Shown here: piece after piece, positions 54,254 to 63,763 of the stretch | Numbering within the stretch: the first letter of the stretch is position 1 | Layout: each line of letters starts with the position of its first letter | Assembly: GCF_964340395.1 (NCBI RefSeq) | Contig: NC_135571.1 | Coordinates: forward strand, 6,494,453 to 6,558,452 | DNA from: Glandiceps talaboti | Taxonomy: Eukaryota; Hemichordata; Enteropneusta; Spengelidae | Length of the DNA: 64,000 nt | Direction of reading: 5' to 3' | Translations under genes and position numbers: made by a program | Notes under the pieces: generated by a model | What the model was told of the DNA's origin: nothing | The model's database searches: none | The model's input: only the letters and a program-made list of their open reading frames with translations

Positions 54254-54732
54254 TAAGATCGCACAATGTTGCACAAGCTTAATAAGTGAACTTTGTTTGT
54301 TTAGGGGGAGGGAGTTTGTTTAGGGGGAGGGAGTTTGTTTAGGGGGAGGGAGTTTGGCATCAATGTGATTGTTGAACTTCATCTTCGCACTTCTAACCAA
54401 ATATCGATGGAAAACTGTCCACTCCATCAATGATGACAGTTTTTGTATTTACTACCGAGATGTTGATACATTGATAAAATTTTACTTCTAATATGAGATA
54501 TGGTGCTGGATTTCTGATAGTATTGTAATGTGTTTACAATCTTGTTTTTACATTACATCGATTGTAGTGGTGTGACAGCTACAGTTTTCATCATAGTTTA
54601 CATCATATATGAACGTTTAATGTCATACTCGTGAACATTCGTTTGGGAGGATGGTGAGGGGGGTTTTGACCTAAACAAAAGATGTTCATTTGTTGAGCTT
54701 GAATTGTGCGAGCATTGTGCGATCGTCCCTTA
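54254..54732 (+). mobile_element. Family C element, copy 3, with internal triplication
   Basis: The left end AAGATCGCACAATGTTGCAC AAGCTTAATAAGTGAACTTT GTTTG is an inverted match to the right end AAACAAAAGATGTTCATTTG TTGAGCTTGAATTGTGCGAG CATTGTGCGATCGTCCCTT. It is the best copy for the terminal repeats, with arms of over 50 bp. TTTGTTTAGGGGGAGGGAG is present three times at 54297-54357, once in the other copies. Confidence 0.85.
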
Positions 54733-54739
54733 GGTTACG

Positions 54740-55075
54740 AATATATCCCAGCTGAATGAAGAAATTTATTGGAGAATAATATCAAACCTCCTCAAGCAAA
54801 ATTCATGAAAAAAAAACGAGAAAAATAATGGCAATTTGGAATGTTTTGACTCATATTTTGAACACCGAAGAACAAGTAACTTCTACATGGATGGTCGTGA
54901 CACAGAAATACAAGTCCATATTTTCTGTTCAAAGAATATCTTAGCCTGTGCATTGTATAATGACTGCATTGTTGTGGGATACACAATATGACATTGACAA
55001 TAAAGTTCCACTTTAGATTCGTCTTAAACTATAATCTATCCGCCATGTTGCAAAAAAATTATACTCTCATTGTTG
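54740..55075. other. No gene seen
   Basis: A minus frame at 54792-54986 has no recognised domain. Confidence 0.35.
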
Positions 55076-55079
55076 TAAA

Positions 55080-55640
55080 CTTTAAAAGGTTCCCACGTTT
55101 GTGTATACAAATGGAAAATGCCAGATTCCAATGTCCATGCAAGAATTATTTTCAATAGCTATAACTGCTGTGTACCTACGAATGATATTTATGAAATAAG
55201 TGGAAAACTGACTCTCCAACGGTTTCCTGAAAAGAGTCAGTCACAGCAGTTTCCAGAGGAAAAAAATTCCTGGCGAGAAGCAATGATGTATTATTACCAC
55301 ATACATATAGCGTCATGCTAGGCTTAATTCATACAAATGGCATTTAATTGATGGCCTGCCCTCAAAGTCTGTGCTGTAATGATCTGAATATTAATCATAT
55401 CTTATCTGGAAACCATTTCGCATACAACATGCTCATTATAAATGAAATTTCCCACTTCTATCATGTGAAAAATAACTCAAAGGCATATGCCAGGTGGGAG
55501 CTTTTCTCTCTGGCTATTTCCGAATTGATATTTTACATAATGTGCTTCATGATCGTGATGACATTTCTAGATATTAACTCCTCCGCTTTACCAGAACGGC
55601 TATATGGTGGTCTGATTTCAAAGATCAATTGATGAATATA
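55080..55640. other. Repeat-free block, candidate conserved element or exon region
   Basis: Two plus-strand frames (55118-55321 and 55348-55632) lie back to back in sequence with no relative in the window. The second encodes a hydrophobic run (LFSLAISELIFYIMCFMIVM). I recognise neither. The block also holds many homeodomain-type words: GCTTAATTC, ATTTAATTGATGG, AATATTAATCA, ATCAATTGATG. Regulatory sequence seems at least as likely as coding. Confidence 0.25.
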
Positions 55641-55644
55641 TTTT

Positions 55645-56138
55645 TAATGGGTGTGTGGGTTGATTTTCCGAGATTTGAACAACTGATTTGGGACTTCCAT
55701 CAGTTACGTTGGTATCAACATTTTTTCTAATGATCTACTGATCTATGTCTAATGATCTATGGAAGAAAAGTTTCAGTCTTCTCTTTCAACAGTAACGGGG
55801 GAGGGGGGGGGGATTATAGCATTGGTGAGATTTTTGCAGTCTCTCTGAATAAAGTTACTTAGGGACCTAATAGGGCACTTGCAATCCAGACTGAGCATGC
55901 TCAGATGCAAAGGACCATGGGATTATCTGTGGTTATCGTAATACCTAATCTGGAGCTACTGATAAAATTAACCTCACACAATTGTCAGGGTAACTGTGAA
56001 TTGATTATTTGTGGTTACAAACAATGTATCAACATTGTTTACAATACTAATTGATTAGTATGTATTATCACATTTCCCATGATGCAACATTCAACATGTT
56101 GGGTTTGCAAGTTCTCTATTAGCTTACCCCTTGTGTAT
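55645..56138. other. No gene seen; G-run
   Basis: A GGGGGAGGGGGGGGGG run at 55797-55813 is the only structure noticed. Confidence 0.4.
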
Positions 56139-56140
56139 CT

Positions 56141-56342
56141 AGACTAGTTTCATACCTTTGACTAGATTCATACCTTATAGTTTCATACCTTGGTTTCAGA
56201 CCTTTTGACTTAGTTTCATACCTTTTGACTAAATTTCATACCTTTGACTAGTTTCATACCTTTGACTTGGTTTTGTACCTTTTGACTAGTTTCATACCTT
56301 TGACTAGTTTTGTATCGTTGAGTAGTTTCATACTTCATAGTT
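56141..56342. repeat. 18-24 bp degenerate minisatellite, about 10 copies
   Basis: Variants of TAGTTTCATACCTTTTGACT with length changes (TTTGACT / TTTTGACT) and CAT/GTA switches (TTTCATACC / TTTTGTACC). It ends in TAGTTTCATACTTCATAGTT. Confidence 0.9.
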
Positions 56343-56349
56343 TACCATG

Positions 56350-57035
56350 AACAGGCTTTTTTCAAGAAGTTTAAATTAAATAAGAACTGTACATATACAG
56401 TACAAAAAAGTCTAATGGTAGGTTTATGTAAATGGACAATCTGACAAAACCAGAAACAATGAAATGTTACTCATTAATAATACGAACCCTTTGTCGTGCA
56501 ACAAGAACTATTTATAACTATAATGAAGATGAAATTCATTAAAAAAGTTGCTCCTAGCCAATACAATTACATATATTGATGTCAAAGTCCAGAACAAATA
56601 TGAACATCCATCAGACAGATGACATTTTCTGTCTCCTCAAATTGTAATTTCTATATCAAATTGTCTGTTTCATTAAACCATGTACCATTAGTCTCTTATA
56701 GTGATGTAATCATCATCTTGGTGAAATTGAACAGTCTTAAATTGCTCTGTGATAACTTCAGGAAACATCCAAACCATCAAACTTTCAAAGTGTGGGTTGG
56801 AAAATCTTTTGATTGTCAGTAAAAAATACTGAGGAATTGCCTGCCTGATTGCATATGATAATGTCAGCCACAAACTACTTCCTTACCCTAGGGAGAAAAA
56901 AATGTTTCTCGGAAATTCCCATTGCATGGATGATGTTACGCTGTTAAGTGAATGTATACAGGGCACCATCTACCCACGCTGTACAGGATATTTCATTTAT
57001 TATAGCAGAATGCATTAATCACTTCACAGTGCTTG
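56350..57035. other. No gene seen
   Basis: Overlapping frames on both strands at 56619-56873 have no recognised domain. Confidence 0.35.
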
Positions 57036-57039
57036 AGCT

Positions 57040-57132
57040 CCCCCCCCCCTCACCCACCCCCACCCAAACTCTCCACCACCACCACCACCACCACCACCAC
57101 CACCACCACCACCACCATAACCACCATCACCT
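57040..57132. repeat. C-run plus (CAC)n trinucleotide array
   Basis: CCCCCCCCCTCACCCACCCC is followed by about 16 CAC units. The poly-His frame is an artefact. Confidence 0.95.
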
Positions 57133-57134
57133 TT

Positions 57135-57235
57135 CCTAGAGAAGAGTACAATTAGGAAGTAACTTAAAACTTTCTAACCATGTCAGGTACCCTTGGACAT
57201 ATCGTCTTGGACTGTGGTGCTTTAATGTTTCTGAT
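57135..57235. other. No feature seen
   Basis: Short unique spacer between two microsatellites. Confidence 0.4.
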
Positions 57236-57236
57236 T

Positions 57237-57365
57237 GACAGATTCATAGGTCATATGATTGATTGGTTCAATAGTTGATTGATTGATCAATTGATTACTT
57301 GATTAGTTGGTCAGATGTATGTTGATTTATTGATCAGGTGGTTGGTTGGTTGTTTATTGCTTTAC

Positions 57366-57434
<69 letters not shown>

Positions 57435-57560
57435 CATTGATTCATTGATTGATCGACTGGTTGATTGATTGGTGTGGTGGTTGATTGATTGATTTGTTAG
57501 TTGGTTGGTTGGTTTATAGACTGATTGATTGATTACTTGATTGTTGATTTGTTAGCTGAC
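57237..57560. repeat. (TTGA)n microsatellite with degenerate shoulders
   Basis: Perfect GATT repeats at about 57366-57435 are flanked on both sides by diverged TTGATTGG / TTGGTTGG / TTGATCAG forms. Decay outward from a perfect core is the usual pattern for an ageing microsatellite. Confidence 0.95.
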
Positions 57561-57564
57561 TGCT

Positions 57565-58625
57565 TAATCAGTTGGTTTATCGAATGTGTAGACTTACCTT
57601 TGCTTAGAACATGTCATTATCAATCTCAGTGTGTATCATGAAAGTGGAAGTGAAGACGAACCGAAAAGCAGCAAGGGAAAGCAGTGCCATGTCGACAGAC
57701 TGTGTTTAATACTTATGACACAGCTGTTGGTCTAATTATAAACAGACTTTTTCTTTTACCTTTAGAAGTAAAAACTTAAAGTTAGTTTGAAAGGCCCACC
57801 CTTTGGTCCACCTACATACACATAACCACTTGTTACCCCACGTGAGTGAGTGAGTACATTATTAATGCAGAAGTAATGCCTGAATCTTTCAAGCTACCTT
57901 AAAGTTAACACAAGGTAGGTAATGACAAGTAAATATCAAAAGGTCAAAGGTTATTTGAGAGTAAAATGTAGAATTAATGAATCTGTGATTATTCGGTTTT
58001 ATGCTGGGAGACATAACGATGTGACTGATTAATGATGAACTCCCCCACAAAAAAAAATTTTTAATGGATCAATTTGTTTCCTTAACGGCAGCGTATATTG
58101 TATAAAGTTAAAATCTAGCCAACAGCAAGACTTTTACATGAGATTTACTAGGTGTTAGACATCTCAAATTCTCTTAAAAAAGTTAAATAATTGGAAATAT
58201 AATGGAAAATGTGTTAAATTTTACAACTGAAATATCAGCTTATGTGCTAATTGGTTATTGCGTGAATGTCTATTTCGTACCTACTTTCGCACTCAAATAT
58301 ATACAAAAATTTTATCTTCAAATTTGGACAGGCTCCATAAAAGGCATATAGCCCCCAAACTGGTTTGTGGTGTGGCTAAGTTATTCTGTAATTTGAGTTT
58401 GAACTTAAAAATGAAGGTTATGGTAAAAGGTCTGTCTGAATATTAACCATACCACTAACAATGTCAATGTGAGTGTACACATTTGAATGGTGATGGGATG
58501 AAAGTTACAAATATACTGAACAAGTTAGTATGTGACCTTGAAGACGAAGGTCAAGGTCAAAGCTTAAGTATCCAGCTTGAAAGCGTACCTCTATTAATAA
58601 ATGAATCATCTTAATCAGGATTGTA
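57565..58625. other. No gene seen
   Basis: AGTGAGTGAGT at about 57844 is the only micro-repeat. Small frames at 58258 and 58505 have no recognised domain. CCTTGAAGACGAAGGTCAAG GTCAAAG near 58537 contains tandem AAGGTCA, a nuclear-receptor half-site by sequence. Confidence 0.4.
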
Positions 58626-58627
58626 GA

Positions 58628-59260
58628 ATACCAGTTGTGTTTTTGTTGATGGCAGTAAGCAGTCACTATAATAGGGGTCCTACCAGAGTTTTTGTTGAGA
58701 GTGGTACGTATGTAAAATTTACTCAAGTTCCGCTGTCATTTTACTGGGGTTCCCAACCAGTATTTTTCGTTGAGGGTGATAAGTATATATAAGTAAAATC
58801 TACCTGAGTTCTGCAGTCATTTTACTAGGGTTCCCTATCATTGTTTTTGTTAAGGGTGGTAAGGAGGTAAAATCTACCTGCATTCCCCTGTCATCTTTAA
58901 TACTAGGGTTCCCTACCAGTGTTTTTGTTAAGGGTGGTAAGTAGGTAAAATCTACCTGAGTTCCCCTGTCATTTTACTAGGGTTCCATACCAGTGTTTTT
59001 GTTAAGGGTGGTAAGCAGGTAAAATCTACCTGAGTTCCCCTGTCATTTTACTACATTGTAGGGTTCTCTACCAGTGTTTTTGTTAAAGGTGGTAAGTACA
59101 TGTAGGTAAATGTATGTGAGTTCCAACGTGACAGTCATTTTAGAGGGTTTCCCCACCAAAATAATGGTATGTCATATATATGTTATCAGAGTCTTTGCAA
59201 AGTTTACTAGCTTTCCCTCTTCTGTTACAGTGTTCCCAGACATTAGAAAAAAACATTGAT
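58628..59260 (+). repeat. 74-bp minisatellite of about 7 units inside a family G element
   Basis: The unit is GGGTTCCCTACCAGTGTTTT TGTTAAGGGTGGTAAGTAGG TAAAATCTACCTGAGTTCCC CTGTCATTTTACTA. Units start at about 58628 (partial), 58674, 58748, 58831, 58908, 58981 and 59061. The outer ones are diverged and the three central ones nearly identical. After the array, ATAATGGTATGTCATATATA ...TGTTACAGTGTTCCC follows as in the single-unit copy at 4225-4400. AGGTAAAATCTACCT in each unit is palindromic. Confidence 0.9.
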
Positions 59261-59394
59261 ACTATTTCATTAAAGAGAAAAGGTTAAAAGTCCTATTTCA
59301 TGAAATGTCAAATTTCTACCTCAAGAGTCAACATCAATGTTATGAACTTTGGAAGTGCATTAATGGTGCCACCCACATAAAAACAAAGTCATTT

Positions 59395-59645
59395 ACCATC
59401 ACTTATTGTATGACGAAAATCTACTCTTTGATCTGCTAATAAATCATAACCTCTACCTGTACGTCGTAGGTGTTCTGAGTAGCGCTACTTTTAGTGGGTG
59501 TTTATACTGCTACATTTGTTATACGCTTTCCCAGCATGAACTCGGACATCTTACAACAGCAATAGTGCATCATGCTGTGTTTATTTCACTTAAACGGCAA
59601 TGTGTTCAGATCTCGTTCTTTCCCTCAATGAATTTACTATAATTC
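59395..59645. other. Repeat-free block with a 78-codon plus frame
   Basis: The frame 59406-59642 contains a hydrophobic stretch (LYVVGVLSSATFSGCLYCYI) and a Ser-Gln-His-Glu-Leu-Gly-His word. No obvious acceptor with a pyrimidine tract precedes it, and I recognise no family. Composition is more even than in the flanks. It could be an exon, a pseudogene remnant or a conserved non-coding element. Confidence 0.2.
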
Positions 59646-59774
59646 CGACTATGAATCCAACATTTTAATTATAAAGGGAAATTGCTTTTTTCGCTTTTTT
59701 TCTAATTATAAAGATCGTAATAAGGCGATTTCATTCATGGTTTTGTGAACTGAGAATAAAGAGTTATTTGTTTT

Positions 59775-60250
59775 TTGTGCTGGGAATTACTCCCTGTTTT
59801 CTTTTTATGCAGACATATACACATATTAAAATACAAGGCTACAGAGTACCATTCAGGTTTAACTATGTTACAGGACTATGTTACAGTACTATGTTACAGG
59901 ACTATGTTACAGGACTATGTTACAGGACTATGTTACAGGACTGTGTTACAGGACTGTGTTACAGGACTGTGTTACAGTACTACATGTACCGGTATGTTAC
60001 AGGACTACGTGACATGACTATGTTACAGGACTATGTTACAGGACTGTGTTACAGGACTACATGTAAGTTGTATGCACTACATCATGTTGCTGTGGAACTG
60101 TTAAGGCTTTCCCAGTCAGTTCATAGGCTATCTATCCCAGATTCACCCAGGTCCAACAAACATAGCACCTGTGGACTCTCTGTGAGTAATCGACCAAAAC
60201 TTTTTGAGTCATTACTCTAGGAGTCCCCCCAAATTTGCACTCGTCTTGTG
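59775..60250 (+). mobile_element. Family H element, copy with 13-bp array
   Basis: TTTGTGCTGGGAATTACTCC ... TTATGCAGACATATACACA and, after the array, CATGTTGCTGTGGAACTGTT AAGGCTTTCCCAGTCAGTTC, AACATAGCACCTGTGGACTC, GGAGTCCCCCCAAATTTGCA CTCGTCTTG correspond to 20391-20671. The 150-codon frame here is element plus array and is not a gene. Confidence 0.8.
59861..60063. repeat. 13-bp minisatellite GTTACAGGACTAT, about 15 copies
   Basis: Variants: CTATG / CTGTG / CTACATG and GGACT / GTACT, with one longer unit containing ACATGTACCGGT. It replaces the single GGACTACATGACAGG segment of the other family H copy. Confidence 0.95.
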
Positions 60251-60264
60251 AATGAGACACGGCA

Positions 60265-60365
60265 GAGTGTTACAGCCTACCCATCGAGTCGGTAGAACGC
60301 TAACCCTGTGTTTTGTTCAGTCACAGAAACATCCCTTGTTTCCAATGGGATTTGAACCCATGACA
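60265..60365. repeat. tRNA-like fragment, possible SINE head
   Basis: ATCGAGTCGGTAGAACGCTA resembles the D-arm/A-box of a tRNA. ATGGGATTTGAACCCAT is, on the minus strand, a perfect T-arm (5-bp stem, loop TTCAAAT). The two halves face opposite strands and are about 70 bp apart, so this is no intact tRNA. A decayed or rearranged tRNA-derived SINE fits best. Confidence 0.35.
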
Positions 60366-60369
60366 AATA

Positions 60370-61295
60370 TTCATGGATTAATGTTGTAGAAGGTTGGGTA
60401 TGGCGCATAAAAGTCAGAATCCGACTTTCATTAATTAGTCTTGTATCCCATTTATCGGTGATTCCCACTTTGCCAAATAGGTCAATTTATAGGTAATAGG
60501 TAATCTAATACCAAACTTGAAACGTTTACAACATGCTGCTTACAAAGACAATTTTCTCCACATGATACTGCCCCAATAATGGAGTGCATTAATGGGGTTC
60601 ATTCAATCTATTTGATGTTTTTCGGTAAAGTTATTGAACTAAAAGGTAAATTGAATCAGTGTTTTTTGTGAAGGTTTAGGGACATAACCCCATAGTCTGT
60701 AAGGTATATGCCGTATCGGTCAACCTACTTCATGCCATCCAGGCTAGAGCAACACGCCATATGTTACAATTTAGAAACCCAAGTACAAGTAATGCATGGG
60801 AAAATAACTACACTTGCACGTACTTTCAGATTACCATACTGCTTTGTAAAAATACGGATAATTCCTTATTTCAACTGTCCAATGACAGTTGGTAAATTTG
60901 TTTATAAAAGCTATGGATTACGACAAGAATTTTATATGGACACCTGGTATTGCTTGTATAAGTTTCTACAACATTTTACAACCTGTTACACTGTATTCTG
61001 TTTTTCCTTCAATTATGTAATTATCATTTTGGCCTGTGGTTTAAAGACAAATAAACAATATTTCTTTACCTTATTTATAACTTTCTGGTCCAAAATAAAT
61101 CTCAAAATTGCTAAGAAGTAAGAATAAAACATGATTTTTGGTTTTATAAAAAGCAGCAGAAAATTTTTGATGTACAAAAACTAATTTGTAAAAAAAAATT
61201 CAGCTTCAAAGAGAATTCCCTATTTTAAAACTTCTAAGTTAAAAAAAAAGAGATCACTGTTGCAAAATATTGAAAAGAAAACTATATTTTCTAAT
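60370..61295. other. No clear gene; possible reverse-transcriptase remnant
   Basis: The 137-codon plus frame (60708-61121) has no domain I know. In the next frame, at about 60719-60800, the translation contains LLHAIQARATRHML, reminiscent of the 'VQRRATR' segment near the C-terminus of many LINE reverse transcriptases. It is too short to assign. Confidence 0.25.
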
Positions 61296-61296
61296 A

Positions 61297-61393
61297 AAAA
61301 TTCATCTGTGTTGGTAAACATTAGTACTGAGTTAAACTTGTTTTCCAAACACAGACTTGAAAATTGTTACCTGAAATTTTCAACTGCACACTG
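61297..61393. mobile_element. Family L fragment
   Basis: AAAATTCATCTGTGTTGGTA AAC, GTTTTCCAAACACAGACTTG AAAATTGTTACCTGAAATTT TCAACTGCACAC matches 34561-34624, with its first part at 31222-31275. Confidence 0.6.
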
Positions 61394-61399
61394 CATACA

Positions 61400-61878
61400 G
61401 AGGAAAAAGTATACTTTGTTTAAAAATGACATAAAGAAATCATAAGAGATAGAACAATAATTGTTGTCTTAATAATGGCGGGAAAACGCATGATATACAG
61501 GTGACTGTGTCTATCAAAACACGTCAAAATGTTGGGAATAGCTTTCCTAGAGAAGATAGGCAATAAGATTCTCCGAGTTCACAAAATGGTTGTATTATGT
61601 TCAAATTGTATTAGAAGCGCAGGAAATATCATACTCACAAAGGGACAACATTTAATTGGAAAAAAAAAGAGACAAATTCTGCTATTAATTTCGTTGTAGA
61701 GTGGAATCAGCTAAGAAATTGATACGTTTTAGAAATTCAACTGAAAAAGGTCAAAATGGATACGAAAAGAGACACAGATCCTACTCATGTTACAAGCAAC
61801 GATCTATGTAACTATTAGGTCTTCTGAGAATTTGACGAACTATGTGAAAGAGTGTCACCTATGATCTTAGCCACCTAT
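61400..61878. other. No gene seen
   Basis: AT-rich sequence with no structure noticed. Confidence 0.4.
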
Positions 61879-61879
61879 G

Positions 61880-62275
61880 ACCTTTGGTGTATTATTACTG
61901 AAGTTCTGTCTTTTACAACGAGGACATTTCTTTCCATCTACTTGACATTTCTAATATTACAGTCATTACAATTATGTAAGAAAGTTTCTGCCAGTATTAC
62001 AGGCACTTGATTGTTTCATTAAGTCTTGTAAAAAAAAATTGGCAGTAAATTGCAGGTTTTCACTTGTACCTATTGGTGAAAATACATCTGCTATAATGAA
62101 CTTAAATTATCTCAGAAATTCTGTACTTTACATTTCTTTGGTGTATTAAAAATTCTGGTCTTTACAATGAGGATATTTCTTTGTAGTTATTCGATGTTTC
62201 TTAAATTACAGTATTTCTAAATTATGTGAAAAATTTATAGCAGTAAATTACAAGTTTTCAATGGCAAATAATAGG
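61880..62275. repeat. Diverged tandem duplication, period about 255 bp
   Basis: GGTGTATTATTACTGAAGTT CTGTCTTTTACAACGAGGAC ATTTCTTT and GGTGTATTAAAAATTCTGGT CTTTACAATGAGGATATTTC TTT, each followed by (C/A)TTGACATTTCT-like, ATTACAGT, AATTATGT and GGCAGTAAATTGCAGGTTTT CA-type words. Confidence 0.7.
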
Positions 62276-62346
62276 TATGTTATATTCTATGGTTTAGAGT
62301 TCATATACTTGTCGCATCACATACCTTACTCATTTCCCCTAAACTA

Positions 62347-62395
62347 CCACCAGAGGGAGGTATTTAAACTATGTGAATAACCTCTAGAGGGCGCT
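62347..62395 (+). promoter_or_regulatory. Two CTCF-like motifs
   Basis: CCACCAGAGGGAGG (62347-62360) and CCTCTAGAGGGCGCT (62381-62395) are close to the known CTCF core (CCANNAGRKGGCR). They lie 21 bp apart, same orientation. The second belongs to a CTAGAGGGCGCT motif that is common in invertebrate repeats, so binding is unproven. Confidence 0.3.
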
Positions 62396-62399
62396 ATAT

Positions 62400-63118
62400 A
62401 TATGAAAGTCATAGACAGCCTGTCATGATTGCCTTTGAAGAAATCTCACTCTATGCAGTAGTGATAATTATTCACCGAAAAGATTGTGTTGCAAGAAAAC
62501 TCCTGATGTAGCAAATAAACTCCACATGAAGTAAAATGATGGCTAAAATGCCTGCAGTACAGTATTAAGTGGAAGTCAATAAAATGCAGATAAAATATTG
62601 CATAGCTCGTAAAAATGAAGTAATCTGATACAATGTTAGTAAACTGTTTTCATTGGTTGAGATTGCAACCAATTTTTGTTATGAAACACAAGAAAATAAC
62701 ATTTGTACATGAGATTTCAGTCACTTCTTGTCCAAGAGTAGCTTCTAAACAGCACTCCTAGTGGTGAAATTATAAAAACTTTTGTTTTTCTGATAACTAA
62801 AGTTAAAAAGATATTTTTTTCCTTCTCCAATTTGAGGATGTTTCAGTTAGTTTTGAATTCGAAAATTTCAACATAATTTAGGTGTTTTTTTTAAATGCCA
62901 TGACTTTCTAGTGTTTTGAAATTGCTGTACTCTTCAATTTTGTTTTTAAATTCTAAGACTTCCAAAGAATGTTTTTTTCTTTAAAAAGGACTTTTATCTT
63001 TCTTCATTCACAGGATATTCAAGCTATTTCACGTCGGAAAGTTCAGGATTTTCACAAACTTTCAAAAAATGTATGATCTTGATAAATATAATATGAATTT
63101 CATCAAAACATTAATGAG
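62400..63118. other. No gene seen; would be first intron of the right-edge gene
   Basis: AT-rich sequence downstream of the exon candidate on its strand. I searched by eye for a following minus-strand exon and did not find one. Confidence 0.35.
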
Positions 63119-63120
63119 TT

Positions 63121-63340
63121 TAAGTAAAAAGTAACACCGTGACAACTTGACAATGTATATAACCACATACACTGATAAATGTTATGTTGCTATGGCAACC
63201 ACACACACTACATCCACAAAATTGCACACTAAAAATGTGTAACTTAAATGAAAAGTAACACCGTGACAACTTGACAATGTCTATAACCACACACACTGAT
63301 AAATGTTGCGTTGCCATGGCAACCAGCCACACTGCCTCAA
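63121..63340. repeat. Tandem duplication, period about 125 bp, each with an X-box
   Basis: AAGTAACACCGTGACAACTT GACAATGT and ATAACCACA(T/C)ACACTGATAAATGTT recur at 63128 and 63253. GTTGCTATGGCAAC (63186-63199) and GTTGCCATGGCAAC (63310-63323) follow. The minus-strand 77-codon frame with repeated Val-Cys-Gly-Tyr-Ile words is a result of the duplication. Confidence 0.85.
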
Positions 63341-63631
63341 TACAATCACCCATGAGTCATACGGTCATTTTCACTGAGTCAGATACAGATTTGAAATTAC
63401 CTGATGCTGTCACTTGATGAGGCTGCTTCCCAACCTTATCTTCTAGGCCTTCTTGTGCAGCTGTTGCCATGGTAACATTTGAAGTTTCCAAAGGTGGGGC
63501 TAGTATAGGTATCTTCATGGTTGGCTGAGACTATCTTTGTACAGTTGTTATTTGCAGCGATGTTCAACAGCTAGGATCTGAAAATAAAGCCATAACACAA
63601 AGTCTGATAAAGTAAATGTTGCCATGGTAAT
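63186..63631. promoter_or_regulatory. Cluster of four RFX/X-box-like palindromes
   Basis: GTTGCTATGGCAAC (63186), GTTGCCATGGCAAC (63310), GTTGCCATGGTAAC (63463, inside the exon candidate) and GTTGCCATGGTAAT (63618). The X-box consensus bound by RFX factors is GTNRCC(N0-3)RGYAAC, and the second site matches it perfectly. Similar sites at 10909, 11227, 11332 and 47440 show that the motif is widespread in this genome, so promoter function is only a possibility. Confidence 0.4.
63401..63518 (-). CDS. Candidate first coding exon (partial gene, minus strand)
   Basis: Reading right to left: TTTATTTTCAG is a good splice acceptor ending at 63578. The exon starts at 63577. An in-frame TAG lies five codons before ATG (63518-63516; ACC before it). 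The frame then runs 39 codons plus one base to GCATCAG|GTAATTTC at 63401, a proper GT donor. The predicted N-terminus starts MKIPILAPPLETSNV and continues with TMATAAQEGLEDKVGKQPHQ; it is polar, without signal peptide or membrane segment. Met17 (ACCATGG) is an alternative start with an even better context. I recognise no family. The upstream exon must lie beyond 64000 and the next exon left of 63401. Confidence rests on the combination of acceptor, upstream stop, start and donor. Confidence 0.5.
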
Positions 63632-63706
63632 GAGTTCCTTTTCAAATTTTTCTTACTGACAGTAAAGTTCATTGTGACATTCTCATCCATCAAACAGAAG
63701 AATTAA

Positions 63707-63763
63707 CACTAGAGGGCGCTATAATGCATTGCCACAACAAATATATCAACACTAGAGGGCACT
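63707..63763 (+). promoter_or_regulatory. Two CTCF-like motifs, tandem
   Basis: CACTAGAGGGCGCT (63707-63720) and CACTAGAGGGCACT (63750-63763) lie 43 bp apart in the same orientation, just upstream of the exon candidate on its strand. They resemble CTCF cores lacking one flanking C. They could also be ends of a small dispersed repeat, as at 3918. Confidence 0.3.

Noticed and set aside
59768-60220. 150-codon plus-strand frame, the longest in the window
   Set aside because: It consists of family H sequence and a 13-bp repeat array whose period is not a multiple of three; the repeating Cys-Tyr-Arg-Thr-Met-Leu-Gln words come from the array.
60708-61121. 137-codon plus-strand frame as a gene
   Set aside because: No recognised domain, AT-rich composition and codon use like the flanks. 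A weak reverse-transcriptase-like word lies in another frame, so at most it is a decayed element.
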